From Siderastrea siderea (lineage: Eukaryota; Cnidaria; Anthozoa; Scleractinia; Rhizangiidae): 64,000 bases of DNA. The position numbers were made by a program, and so were the translations under genes. The stretch is from the NCBI GenBank assembly GCA_964030785.1, contig OZ034969.1, forward strand, positions 45,095,201 to 45,159,200, read 5' to 3'. Of the stretch, positions 11,346-22,159 are shown in pieces; position 1 is the first letter of the stretch; every line of letters begins with the position of its first letter. The notes beneath the pieces are model-generated. The model saw only the letters and a list, made by a program, of their open reading frames with translations. It searched no databases and had not been told where the DNA came from.

Positions 11346-13666
11346 TTAAAGTGCTACTATGATCAAAAATATGAATTTTTTGTTCTCTCTATATTTCGAA
11401 AATATAAGTACATATTACTCACCGTGCAAAGTTTTAAGTCGAAATTCGTACGGGAAGTCCAATTATTTTCACTGTAATTTTCGAATTCGGCTTGCCGCCA
11501 TTACTCAATTCAAAAATGAACGGGACGAGTTGGGCCGAGTTGGCCAAGAGAGGAAGTGACGTAGAAGTCTCAACGCAACAGAACAAACGTGGCTACTTTC
11601 TTATGCATTCGGAGAGGTGTGAGGATTAGCAAGATTCATTTCTTCGATTTTGAGCTGCAGTAGGCGTGTTCGGCGCTCTGTTGTTGAAGATTACGGCAAA
11701 GAAAGCATCGATGAATCGGAAATTTCCATTCACAGTTCACCGACGAGTGGGTACGTTTATTTTAAGCGGAAAGGCTTCGTTTGCGTGGCTGACCGGAAGG
11801 ACTTCAATCCTGTTGGACACTGTTTGCTCTGTGCATTTTTACGGCTGAATGTTTTACTCGAGCATTTTATAAGAAAGGTACAAGGAAATATTTAAAACCA
11901 GGATCAGTTCCAGCCATCAGGAAGAAAAACATCAGCAATCATATCTGAGCGGGATCGTCGAATGGTGAGCGAATATTTCTATGCCGTCTGTGCTAACATC
12001 ACATAGACAGTAAGATACACATTTCCTCACACACCTAAGCATACTTCGCTCGGTTGTCTTGTGCATATACATGTATAAGTCCCAACAGATTTTGGCTTAA
12101 CTGCATAGTATATGCCCCTTCACATGAACTATTTTGTGTCGCCGCCAAGCCGGCTCCGCGATACGCAGAAATTATTTTTATTCAACTTGGTACGTTGTAT
12201 GCGGTAAGCAGAAAATAGGAAAACATTACCGTGTATTCCGCGTCCTATAAACTTTCCCCACTTAAACTTCCGCTAAAAGAATATTATTTGAAGTTCCTGT
12301 ATTAAAACTAGTGGATAACAGAACATCACCGTGTATTCCTCGTTCTATAAACGAGAATATCACTCAAAATTTCTTTGAATTACCCGGCCACATATAACGT
12401 GAAAATATAAACAACCGAGCTTAATTGACCATAACAAAACCTGTAATGTGTATTGCTTGTTCTTTTTACTGTGTAGCCAGCTCCTAACAGCCCTCGTACA
12501 TTTCAATTTATATCTCTCCGCGTACCGCGTAGCCAGCTCCTAATAATATAACTCTATTATACTTCAATTGATTTCTCTTGGCGTACGGCGTAGCGAGCTC
12601 CCAAAGTCGGCTATAATTTCTTGAGCATTTCACCACGTTGAGGGTAGCCACTTCTCTCAGTAACGCTTTTGATGTGACGGCGAATTTCACAGTTTATACC
12701 TAGACTTCTGATGGTAAATCAGAGTTTATCTATATTAATTTACATTTGCTTGTTTACTAGGTAGTAAGATTACCGTGTTCGCACAATTACACGCCGGGCG
12801 ATTCGCTACATCACTTCGTTTACGTGAATTTATTTTCTTCGACCTTTTGTCTCATCTATAAAATTCTGAATGTATGTTAGCCTCGGGGCTCTCTATATTT
12901 ATTTTAAAAACTTTCATGCAGCATTATGTGGGCTTTTCTTTTAGGAGGGAGAGCTTATTATTATGGGCTTTATTATTTATTTGTTAACTACAATTTAGGA
13001 TACTGCAACAAATCTGTGAACATAACAACAACAAACTCAACCCTTATCGGCAAGAAAAAAAGCGAGTAAGAAACAGCTGACGGACCCCAACACGACAGAC
13101 ATACGAAACAGTTAAATTTGTTGTATTATCGGAAGGATTTCAGCGTTTGTGATTTGGGATAATTGGGATATTTGCTCGGCTTCTTGATCCATTCTTGCAT
13201 TGTTTGAGACGGCTTCCTCTTCGGTAGCGAGAGGCTCGAAACTGTCATCGTATCGCGCGACTTCCGCGAGTTCGCCGACTTCGCCAAAAAAAACTTTGTT
13301 CTAAATCGCTCTCAAAAGAACTGGCGACAAATTCGACGGAAAACACATCCATAGAGTGCAATGTTTGGCTCTCTATTTTCGACTCTTCATTATAGTCTTC
13401 GTGGCGATGGTTGAGACTTCTACGTCACGAGCAAAATTCACGTGGTTAGAGGTAAGACCGCTTCCATGAAATTCGCGGGCTTCTCTTTTGCGAACTGAGT
13501 AATGGCGGACGGGTTTAACGCGGTTTTCGGACATATATTCCTGGGCCTTGTAAGCACATAGCGATCTAATTTATCGCGATTCATATAATATGGCATCTAT
13601 TGAACAGTTTGAAGTTTAAAAAAGTTGAAAACAAAACAAGAAATTTTCATCGTAGTAGCACTTTAA
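11346..13666 (+). mobile_element. P-element-like transposon with decayed THAP ORF
   Basis: The ends are inverted repeats: TTAAAGTGCTACTATGATCA on the left and, reading inward from the right, TTAAAGTGCTACTACGATGA, with similarity continuing about 35 bp. The 2.3-kb interior has a degenerate plus-strand THAP domain (11650-11960) and internal tandem repeats near 12220-12355 and 12470-12610. THAP domains are the DNA-binding module of P-element transposases, so a P-like origin is inferred. A second element at 45456-46378 shares the first bases of the TIR and also carries a THAP domain. No transposase catalytic region was recognised and the target duplication is unclear. Confidence 0.6.
11650..11960 (+). 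pseudogene. Decayed THAP-domain sequence
   Basis: Pieces of a THAP zinc-finger domain can be read in shifted frames. Around 11790-11810 there is RKDFNPVG, matching the region after the domain's conserved Trp; VCSVHFYG follows near 11820-11850, the C-x-x-H end of the C2CH finger; then from about 11848 ECFTRAFYKKGTRKYLKPGS and VPAI, the usual THAP end. Stops and frame changes between these pieces show it is broken. It would have encoded the DNA-binding end of the P-like transposase of the surrounding element. Confidence 0.6.
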
Positions 13667-13806
13667 GGTTTGATACTTTATCACCATCCTGTAGATTTAC
13701 TAAAATGTTTCGAACTTTACTAAAAAAGTTTTAAAGTGTTTGAAAACGGGAAACGGACTTGTCGGCGCGATTTGTGAAAGTAAATGTTTTCCCGGCGCGG
13801 AACATG

Positions 13807-14125
13807 TAAGGCCCGTTTACACATGCGATTTTTTGTGCAATTTTTGTCGCACTTTTCAATGCAATTTTTGTCGCGCTCGAGCTCGCGATAAAAATTGCAA
13901 GTGTAAACTAGCGGCGATTTCTGTGCGATTTGTCGCCGCGATATCGCAGAGGTTTCGAACATGTTCGAAACTTTATGCAACTTGGCGGCGATTTGGTGCG
14001 AAATTGCAGCAAATATCGCACCCTGAATCGCAGCGAATCGCTGCTAGTTTACACTTGCGACAAAAGTTGCATTGGAGAGTGCGACAAAAATTGCACCAAA
14101 AATCGCATGTGTAAATGGGCCTTTA
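13807..14125. mobile_element. Foldback MITE with AAGGCCCGTTTACAC-type ends
   Basis: Nearly the whole 319-bp segment is an imperfect palindrome. The left end reads AAGGCCCGTTTACACATGCG and the right end is its near reverse complement, with blocks of GCAATTTTTGTCGC mirrored towards a centre near 13965 (GAACATGTTCG). There is no coding capacity of its own; open frames here are by-products of the palindrome. It lies in the intron before the first LRR exon. Confidence 0.8.
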
Positions 14126-14514
14126 GATAGCAAACAAACTCGTTTATTTGAGAGAAATGAAAATATATTTAAACTCACCCACTACTTTATATATCCTTGC
14201 TCATGTTTCGACTGCATCCTGACTAAATGTTACGAATTAAAACAAAAAGCAGCCTCAGACGTTTGACCACGGTGGAAGATAACGACAATGTCAAATATGC
14301 GACACTGGTGTTTTCAGGAATACACATGCAGAAAAACCAGCATGGATAAAAATTTCTGGTTGACCAAACCCTTACTATACAACCCTATGGAGGATCTTCC
14401 AATAGTCCTATAGAATACTAATACTTGAATATTACCCTGATTTGTAGAGGAATTAAATTTGTCAACCTTTGCACAGATTTAAATTTCAAGATTTATGGAA
14501 AAGACAGAAAACTG

Positions 14515-14565
14515 TAATAATAATGATGATGATAATGATAATGATAATGGTAATGGTCATCGTGA
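14515..14565. repeat. AAT/GAT microsatellite
   Basis: Short tandem tri- to hexanucleotide repeats of the AATGAT type stand directly left of the TIR element that begins at 14583. Confidence 0.8.
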
Positions 14566-14582
14566 CTGCATAATAAAGTTTT

Positions 14583-14739
14583 AACGGTTGCTGTAGGTTA
14601 ATTTATACTCGTAATGTGTCAGAATAAATTAGCACTTGCGATAGAACCATATTAGACTGTTCTTAAGGACGTTGCCTCGTAATACAGAGGTATTTTTGTA
14701 TATGTAATCGCGTGACGCCGAGTAGAATTAAGGATAAAT

Positions 14740-14782
<43 letters not shown>

Positions 14783-15923
14783 CACAGCAACGAGGGCAAT
14801 TTGTGAAAACTTTGAAAATACAAGCGAAATTTATCCATAATTCTACGAGGACTCATTGCGATTACTTGTTTATAACACAGAGGGCAAAATTTTCGGAAAA
14901 GTTTCCAACACGTTGAAACACAATCAGCCGGCCCTCAGAATAAAAGTACCCGCTCGTAAACAATTCATCATACAAGCAGTTTAACTGTTGCTCAGCGCGC
15001 AGAACAAGAAAGACTAGGTAATTATGTACATCTTAAGAGATAAATACAATTCTAGTTCACTGACAAAACATACTTAAAACTCAAACTATTAAAGTAAATT
15101 TTATTCACCTGAGTTGCAAAGCTTCCTCTTGCTGGAAAAACTACCGACTACGTCGCTCCGAAGTTTTTAGTAGTTTTACAACAAATAACCATTTGTTGTT
15201 TCCGGTAACACATATAGGTTCGCCTTTTGGAATTTCTCTTCAAGCTAACACCCGATTTCCATACCATTTTTGCCAACCAACTCGGTTAAAAGTCAAAGTT
15301 TCAAGCGATCCTTGTGTTGAACAACTCAAAATCCGTTCTTCGTTTCAAGACGCCTACAAAATGCAAATGGCGCGCTCCCGCGGTCAGCCAATCAAATGCG
15401 AGTAATTTTTTCGCTTGGCCAATCAGGAATTAGTAATTTTGCCCTCGTCCGAAAGAAACTTAAGAAAAAATGCCCTCTGTCTCAACCAATCAGCATTCAG
15501 TAATTTTGCCCTCTATGTTATAAGCAAAAGTTATGATCATGGGGAAAAGGCAGGTCTTACCGAGGGTTATTGGAATATAAAAAGCAAAATGCGGGTAACA
15601 GCGCATTTTTGAGAGATAATTAAGCAACCATAATCCTAAAACAGCGTTAAAATACGAATAATGTATTGCATTTTCTTTCCAAATTTAAGCTCAATTATCT
15701 CTGAAAGATACGTGGTTACCCCCAATTTTCTTTTTGGATTCTAATAGCCCTTGTTAAGACCTGCTTTTTGCACGTAGTCATAAACCGCACAAAAATATTG
15801 TTTTTGGAAGCTCAACTACTGATAGCCTTGAACGCTTAATTAAGAACAGCCTAATGTAGATCTATTACAAGTGTTATTATATTCTGACACATCAGGAGTA
15901 TAAATTAACCTACAACAACCGTT
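14583..15923. mobile_element. Non-autonomous TIR transposon, about 1.34 kb
   Basis: Both ends carry a 45-bp inverted repeat starting AACGGTTGCTGTAGGTTAAT (right end reading inward AACGGTTGTTGTAGGTTAAT). Inside is a second long palindrome (about 14715-14870) around TTCACAAAATTGCCC and its mirror, so the element can form nested hairpins. No transposase was recognised. The flanks are T-rich and I could not fix a target duplication. Confidence 0.7.
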
Positions 15924-15987
15924 ATTTTTTAAAACTTGATAATGGAGACACGATGACTTTGAAACGTCGCTGTCTTTTTTCGCCGAT

Positions 15988-16015
15988 TTTTAATAATAAT
16001 AATTATGATAATAGC

Positions 16016-16047
<32 letters not shown>

Positions 16048-16115
16048 TAATAATAACAATAATAATAATAATAATAGTAATAATAAAAATAATAATAATA
16101 AAACAAAAAATTCCA
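15988..16115. repeat. AAT microsatellite
   Basis: About 125 bp of mostly AAT units with a few interruptions. The poly-Asn and poly-Ile frames across it are artefacts. Confidence 0.95.
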
Positions 16116-16226
16116 GATACCTTTATTTCATAATTTGAATTTTTAATCATCAGTTATTAGAGCTGCCAGAAATATTTTTGATGGTCACTGAAACTGGTTA
16201 AATAAAAGTTGTTTTCTCTAATTTAG

Positions 16227-16298
16227 AACTCTTACTGGGAAAAAGATAACAAATCTACCATATGGAGCATTCCGTCACATGGCTGTTCTTACAACTTT
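16227..16298 (+). CDS. Receptor gene exon 5: LRR 1
   Basis: A 72-base exon with phase-2 borders (acceptor CTCTAATTTAG, donor TT/GTAAGT) encodes one leucine-rich repeat, read with the split Leu codon as LTLTGKKITNLPYGAF followed by RHMAVLTT. The NLP and F positions match the LRR consensus; the usual Asn of the LxxN motif is Lys here, so it is slightly divergent, as is common for the first repeat after a cap. Confidence 0.85.
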
Positions 16299-16376
16299 GT
16301 AAGTAGCAATGTAATAAAATACTAGCATAACATATTGATCAGTAAGAAGCAGTGAGAAAATTGGAGCAGGTTCTGG

Positions 16377-16789
16377 AAACTTTTTTCCCTGCTAGCAGAG
16401 ACCCCATTTCCTTTGTATCCACTGAGCTGGCGGGCTGGAGGAAAAGAGACCTCTGCCCTGGGTCGAAACTCGCTTTGATTCAACTGCCGTCCACTGGTCG
16501 TGGACGGCGCTTTTCAAAACGCATGCTCCCCGTATTGTTTGCTGACGGTGACTTGAGCAAACCACGACAACAAAACTGCGCCGATTTTTGAAGCGCCAGT
16601 TGAGTGAAAGGTGGGTGGTGTCATTTGATCATGTGCTAAAAGCATCACTTGACGATTTGGTCACTAGGTAACCGTGGTGCATGCTCAACACAGTTCATTT
16701 CGACCCAGGGCAGAGGTTTCTTTTCCTCCTGCCCGTCAGCTCAGCGAATATAAAGCAAAAAGGGGACTCTGCTAGCGGGGAAGCAACTT
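16377..16789. mobile_element. MITE with about 90-bp inverted ends
   Basis: The left arm (CTGCTAGCAGAG, then AGCTGGCGGGCTGGAGGAAA, then CTCTGCCCTGGGTCGAAA) is mirrored at the right end with a few mismatches. The element is about 410 bp, with no protein, just downstream of the LRR 1 exon. It is a non-autonomous DNA transposon of unassigned superfamily. Confidence 0.75.
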
Positions 16790-17660
16790 TCAGTAACATA
16801 TGAATATTAATAACACGCGCTCATTATCAACAAACATCTACAAGTATCTTTGGTTCAATTTATTCTTGTTTTTGTACCTAACGGCGTTTCTCAAAGTGTA
16901 AAGTGATGTGAAATTGAATGAATTCATCATCATCATCAAAGTCCCTTGTCTCCTAATAAAGAATTGCGCTGCAATCGACTGTACTCTACTGGAGCCACAA
17001 AACGACATCCAAGTTTTGCCTTTAACTATAACTTATAGTTAAAGTCAGTACTGAATGTGATTTTGGGTCTTTCATCACTATATTTTTTTGTTGAAATATT
17101 CCACTCACAGTTCCCCGTCGCCTGTTTTAAAGCGATGTCCGTGTTATAAGGGTTCAGTTAAAGACAAAAGACTAAAGTAGGGAAGGGACAAACGTTAGGT
17201 CTCCACCTTAGGAAGGTTTCTATCTTAAACCTATTAAGCCTGAGCTTTCTGGAGTTCCTTCGCCTAATGGGACGGGGAGAGGGGCATAAAGTCCTTGCCT
17301 CCTAAATTCCGAGAGAATATTCATGGCACGACATCGAAACATTGAGGGTATATAAAGTACGTTCTGATATGTTTTCTTTTACATCCACAGCCTGGGTCTT
17401 TTGTGACGTGACATTTCTTTCTTTATTTATTTGTTTATTGAGAATTACGCCATTACTTGTGTCGCCCGCCCAGGCTAAACAGGGATAAATTAACGACGGT
17501 TCAGTTGTAGTGAATAGATCTCATTAGGGAAAGGACCAAATTTAGATGTCCTTGCATAGTGGAATAGTATTCCTGTTAGAGAGATGCTTGCTTTAATAGG
17601 GTGTCCATTAATAGAGAGTTAACTGAGTGTATAGATTTTCTTTTCTTCTGATATTTACAG

Positions 17661-17732
17661 GAGCCTTGAATATAATGAAATAGCTGAAATACCGGAAAAC
17701 ATTTTCTCTGGAGCTATCAGGTTGATGTTTGT
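17661..17732 (+). CDS. Receptor gene exon 6: LRR 2
   Basis: A 72-base phase-2 exon (acceptor ATATTTACAG, donor GT/GTAAGT) encodes SLEYNEIAEIPENIFSGAIR followed by LMFV. LxYNxIxxIPxxxF is a good typical LRR core. It keeps frame with the LRR exons on both sides. Confidence 0.88.
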
Positions 17733-18124
17733 GTAAGTTGACAGAATATATATCCGTTAGTCGACGAGCGTTGTTGTATTTGTTTTTTGTTTTCTTGCTG
17801 GCCATTTTTCTTTGGTCATTTTTTACTTTGCACTAAGCAGGACCCCATGACCTAGCGCGACACGAGTCTCCACGTAGCTCAGTACAGTAGTTACAGAATC
17901 CGACCCCTTACGGAAATCAAGGGTTGGATGTCGGAGACTCTCCTCCTTCTTTTCCCTTTTGTTCATCGCTTTAAAATCGAGTAGAAGCCTAGGACCTTAT
18001 CAAAATTATCGCGTAAACCACTCAGTTACAGAGAAATGGTCTGCCGCATAAAATCGCATGACAGAATAAGTAGGTTTTCAAGTTTGATTAAGTTTGGATG
18101 AAAAGTCCCCAAATATGTACAAGA

Positions 18125-18132
18125 TCTATTAC

Positions 18133-18170
<38 letters not shown>
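18125..18170. repeat. ATT microsatellite
   Basis: A simple run of ATT units in the intron between LRR 2 and LRR 3. Confidence 0.9.
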
Positions 18171-18171
<1 letters not shown>

Positions 18172-19032
18172 GGACAAAATCCCTACAGATGTCACTATTT
18201 TGAAAACATTGTACCTTGTAACCGTAGAAATCATCAGGAGCCCATATCACGGACTGTGCAGCCGCCTTACATTTGTGCGACAGCGTTTCCACAGACTAAT
18301 CTATTTTTAGGTTGAATTTACCGCGAATTAAGACTCCCAAAGGAGACTTGCCAACCAATCACAAGCCTTGCATACCTTGCGAATCAGGTATTTTAGAAGG
18401 AGAAAGAACAATAGACGGTTGCCATATCTTTGTGAATGCGGACCGAAACAAACTTACAATTTCCCGGAAAATAGTAATCTAAAAAGGTCTAAAAATATAC
18501 TGGTCTGTGAAAACGCCGTGGTATCATACAATGTTTGTTTTTTGAAAGACATTTATTCAGCCCCTATTTAACCAATTAATTCCACATTTGGTAAGATTGC
18601 CATCTGTGAGGTGTTTTGTGGGATCGTAAACATAATCAGTCACGTGTTTTTCAATTTATCCCAATTCCCTTACTCACGAAAGTATTGTTTGTTTGCTTTG
18701 AAAAGCAAAGCTGTGCATGCATACGTAAAATTGGAAGTACTTGGTAGAAGTCTATTAAGCCAAGAAAAACCAAGGAAAATTGAGATAATTTTATATTACT
18801 AATGTTTAAGCAAGTAAGGATGAATCTATTGAGTACTGACGATAAAAAGTAACAAATTGTTGCTTTTGTGAATGAAAGTCAAACTTTGTTAATTATAATT
18901 AACAATAATAATAATAGTTTTGGCTAGCTTGTTTCAGTGTTAATGATGAGGTGTATTTCGGCGACTTCCGGATTTTGTTTAATTACTTAATAAAGGTTTG
19001 ATAACTAAAGGCTTGATATTTGCCGTCTGTAG

Positions 19033-19104
19033 GTATCTCGACCATAATAAAATAGCTCAACTCCCAGAAAGAGTTTTCTCAAATATGACCAGCCTGCAAC
19101 ATCT
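19033..19104 (+). CDS. Receptor gene exon 7: LRR 3
   Basis: A 72-base phase-2 exon (acceptor CCGTCTGTAG, donor CT/GTAAGT) encodes YLDHNKIAQLPERVFSNMTS followed by LQHL. It has the full LRR signature LxxNxIxxLPxxxF, plus an N-x-T sequon (NMT) compatible with N-glycosylation in the secretory pathway. Confidence 0.92.
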
Positions 19105-19783
19105 GTAAGTTTCTACATTGATTATGGGGTTATCAATCGTATGATTCCCGATGCGTTATTTATTTGGTCAGTTTAACGAAAATTAATACTTCTTGATCAA
19201 AAAGTGTGCTATTTTTTATTAAGAGGGAATAAATGAAGGGAGGGAGGGGGAGGGCTAGCAATTGATTGTTTTGTTGTATGCAGTTGACCAGAGGTAATTA
19301 CTTTGATAATTACTTTGAGTTTTCAGTATTTTGCTATTATCCTCCATTTGTTGTTGTTGTTGGGAGCTTGTAATCATTCAAATATTAATTTTAACGTACC
19401 CCATCAATTGTGTTAAGAAAAGGTTTCCGTGAAATAGGATGGTTATCATCTTCATCATTATCAATATCCATTTAACCTTACTGGAGAGGTAAGGTAGCCA
19501 GTATTGTAAAACTGAAGGCGCCAGATTCTCGCCTTTTCCCATTATAACTTCACGGCATTTCCAGGGGTTACGATACCGAGGACGTCGGACATATGACTTC
19601 ACTGGAAGAACCTCTATAAGACGGAGAGAAATTTCCTAGCATTTGGGTGGGAAATGAACTACCAAGAAAAATGATAAAATATCAAGGTATTAGTGAAAAA
19701 AATTGTTGCTTGATCCTCTCATAATAAGTCAAAACAAAACAAAGTTTATCTCCCAGGATCCAAAATTTAACTAGATCTGTAAT

Positions 19784-20432
19784 GAATCGACTAACTTTCT
19801 TACTAAAACCATGCGGTGGTTTAATGATTTTCACAACACAAAGTTACAACTTTCCAACATAAAAATTCTATGTAACTCTTTTAAAGGCTCCTGTTTTTCA
19901 CAATTATCGAGTCCCCATAAAGGCAGACTGCGGCTATTAATTTCATTCCTTTAAGAAATTGACGAAAAAACCTGATTGAGAAGAATCTGTATCTAAGCTA
20001 TTAGAACAGTATCGTATTGAAAATTGTGGCATGTTGTGAAGAGACAACACGGCTGACAGGTCTTAATTTTTTTCCTCCCATTTTCTTTTACATTAATAAT
20101 GAAAAACATTGTGACATTAGTATTTTAGTATTAATTTGTAAGCTTTTTGTGAGTTTTTTTGTTGTTCTTGTTGTTGTTTTTTTAGTGTAATTACTAGTTA
20201 TGAGTTGTAAATACTGTGAATTCTCACTAAATAAATGTTAAAAAAACGCCTGCCACATCCCGCGCGTGAACTAACTACACTCGCCATTTCTCTGATTGAC
20301 ACGAGAAAATCGGCGTAGTCAAGTGTTTTTGTTTTTTACTTTTCAAACCTGACCAATCAGAGTGTATACCAGGGGCTAGTATACGGCCAAAGGGCCTTTA
20401 AAAAAATTCAGTTTTTCGTGCTCATTTTCTCA
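19784..20432 (+). repeat. Dispersed repeat, copy 1 (partner at 48526)
   Basis: About 650 bp match 48526-49194 in the same orientation, starting near ATCGACTAAC and running through ACCATGCGGTGGTTTA, CATAAAGGCAGACT, an AATAAA-rich tail and CACTCGGATTG-type sequence. The 5' part reads as the end of a protein (a frame ending ENCGML in the other copy) followed by 3'-UTR-like sequence, so it may be the tail of a retroelement. Family not identified. Confidence 0.65.
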
Positions 20433-20783
20433 TTCGCTATTTCCGCCATCCCGGGACATGGAACAGGCTAGGTTGTCTGACATTCGCACTCAATTTATTT
20501 TGTAAAGGAAATTCTAGTATCTTTATAATAAGTTACTTACGCACTCTGCGCTTTGCATAATCTGAAATCAGTCCCTCGTTGACTCCTACGCATGCATAAT
20601 TACCGTTCGTGTGCTCTTTTCTTTTAAAAAGACATCAATGTGCTGTTGTCTGAGATTTGGGAATACAATTGATTGAATATTTAAAAATTTATTTCTGACT
20701 GTTGAATATTTAAGGAGTTATCCTCTTTCAGTGGGTGTCTGTTAAGGCAGCGTTAACTCTTTCGTTACGTTTGACGTCTTCAT

Positions 20784-20855
20784 GGATCTTAGTAGCAACA
20801 GTCTGGTATATTTGCTAAAAACAGTGTTTTCCAAAGTGACCAGTTTCATTGAATT
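20784..20855 (+). pseudogene. Relict LRR exon with both splice sites lost
   Basis: Exactly 72 bases still encode an LRR in the right phase (DLSSNSLVYLLKTVFSKVTS, then FIEL). The acceptor position reads TTCAT instead of a sequence ending AG, and the donor reads TTGGAG instead of TTGTAAG. It is therefore predicted to be skipped. A second copy with the same defects is at 35252-35323. Confidence 0.75.
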
Positions 20856-20955
20856 GGAGTGCTGTTAGAGTGGTGAATAAGTGTCTGCTTTCAGTAGATG
20901 TCCGTTAGCATGGAGTTGACCGTATTACTTTTTTCTTTACTTTTCACCTCTACAG

Positions 20956-21027
20956 GTATCTTTATAATAATAAGATAGTTGCCTTGCCAGAAAAAGTGTT
21001 CCACGGATTGACCAGCCTCACATTTTT
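20956..21027 (+). CDS. Receptor gene exon 8: LRR 4
   Basis: A 72-base phase-2 exon (acceptor CACCTCTACAG, donor TT/GTAAGT) encodes YLYNNKIVALPEKVF then HGLTSLTFL. It is almost identical to the exons at 35433 and 35830, differing at the first residues and at the position before the final Leu (F here, N and A there). This points to recent exon duplication. Confidence 0.92.
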
Positions 21028-21651
21028 GTAAGTTTGTAACTTTATTACATGTATGTTGTTTATATGAAATATGAAATTAATTAGACGAACACTTTCTATA
21101 GCTGCATCGAATATGGGCAACCAGTAATCCGTGGCAGGCAAGTCCATCTTGCTTGCTACTTTACCCTTATGCTTTGCCCTCATTTGCAGAAGGAGTTGAG
21201 GCGTAGCTGGAGAAACAAAGTTTCCGAATTTTTTTTCTGTTTGATTGTTGGTTTTAAAAGCTTGTTGTACGTGGGAAGCCTTGTTTGCTCGCAACTTTAT
21301 TTGTCATCGGAAAAAATGGGCTCTTGTGTGTTTTTTTCTCTCTTTTTATGGTCGACACTTTTTTACAATAACTGTGAGACGTCTCCCCCGGGGATTGGCT
21401 CTTGCTTATTGTCGATGAGACTATAGGCCATAAAAACTGACGTCATTATGTAACACGATCCCGCCTGGGCTGGTGGATAAATTTTGCCAAATTGTTGTGC
21501 CTTTCCGCTTTTTAAACTTTAAGTCACAGTGCTACAGCAAATCTGAAAATATTCAGTGAGGTCACAGTCGATAATCAGTTAATTTAAACTTTTTTAAAAT
21601 ATTGACTAAACTTCTCAGAAACCAACTGCGAGGCAAAAATAAGAGATTATT

Positions 21652-21847
21652 ATGGCAAGCCGTCACTGCCAAAAGCCTATCGACTTGTAAATACCGGTCC
21701 AAACGGCTTCCAATATCATCGAGTTAGAAAGATGATATGGTCAGTTTTGGAAATGTACGGTTGAGTAACAAAAATTATATGGTCAGTTTTGGAAATATAT
21801 GGTCGAGTTCTGGAAAGCGGTGGTTGAGTTGCTTTAGAAAAGCTTCA
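21652..21847 (+). repeat. Left terminal inverted repeat of the 8.6-kb transposon
   Basis: About 196 bp, matching the reverse complement of 30063-30258 with roughly four differences seen by eye. It contains a twice-repeated block ATATGGTCAGTTTTGGAAAT. Confidence 0.92.
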
Positions 21848-22087
21848 GTTTTCGCTAGCGAGTTTTTATTTTCTCGCTAGCGAGTTTCATTTTTCGCTAG
21901 CGAGTTGTTAATTTCTCGCTAGCGAGTTTTCAATTTCTCGCTAGCGAGTTTTCAATTTCTCCCTAGCGAGTTTTCATTTTCTCGCTAGCGAGTTTTCAAT
22001 ACTCGCTGCGAGTTTTCAATTTCTCGCTAGTGAGTTTTGATTTTCTCGCTAGTGAGTTTTCAATTTCTCGCTGGCGCGTTTTTTAGC
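21848..22087 (+). repeat. Left subterminal array of CTCGCTAGCGAG palindromes
   Basis: About eleven or twelve units of 22-23 bp, consensus CTCGCTAGCGAGTTTTCAAT, cover the DNA between the TIR and the transposase start. The 12-bp core is a perfect palindrome, and the units decay towards the gene (GTGAG, GGCGCG variants). Arrays of this kind usually bind a dimeric transposase; that function is inferred. Confidence 0.9.
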
Positions 22088-22159
22088 GAGTCTTTCAATT
22101 TGTCGCTAGTGCCACGTTCTCCGGTTTTTCCAGGACGGAGTAGTCCTGGGGATGATTAT

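Larger units (their letters stand above)
20730..21651 (+). repeat. Segmental duplication unit 1, left part
   Basis: This segment is closely similar to 35198-36611 and contains a relict LRR (20784) and the LRR 4 exon (20956). The similarity stops exactly where the 8.6-kb transposon begins (21652) and resumes right of it at 30259. The two units were therefore duplicated as a block before the insertion. Confidence 0.85.

Noticed and set aside
13740..14266. Cys-rich frames on both strands
   Set aside because: They arise from the foldback MITE (GCAATTTTTGTCGC repeats); no domain pattern.
15929..16150. Poly-Ile and poly-Asn frames
   Set aside because: They are translations of an AAT microsatellite on the two strands.
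20962..21294. Minus-strand 110-residue frame, repeated at 35824-36063
   Set aside because: It overlaps the LRR exon and its intron in antisense; its conservation follows from the segmental duplication.
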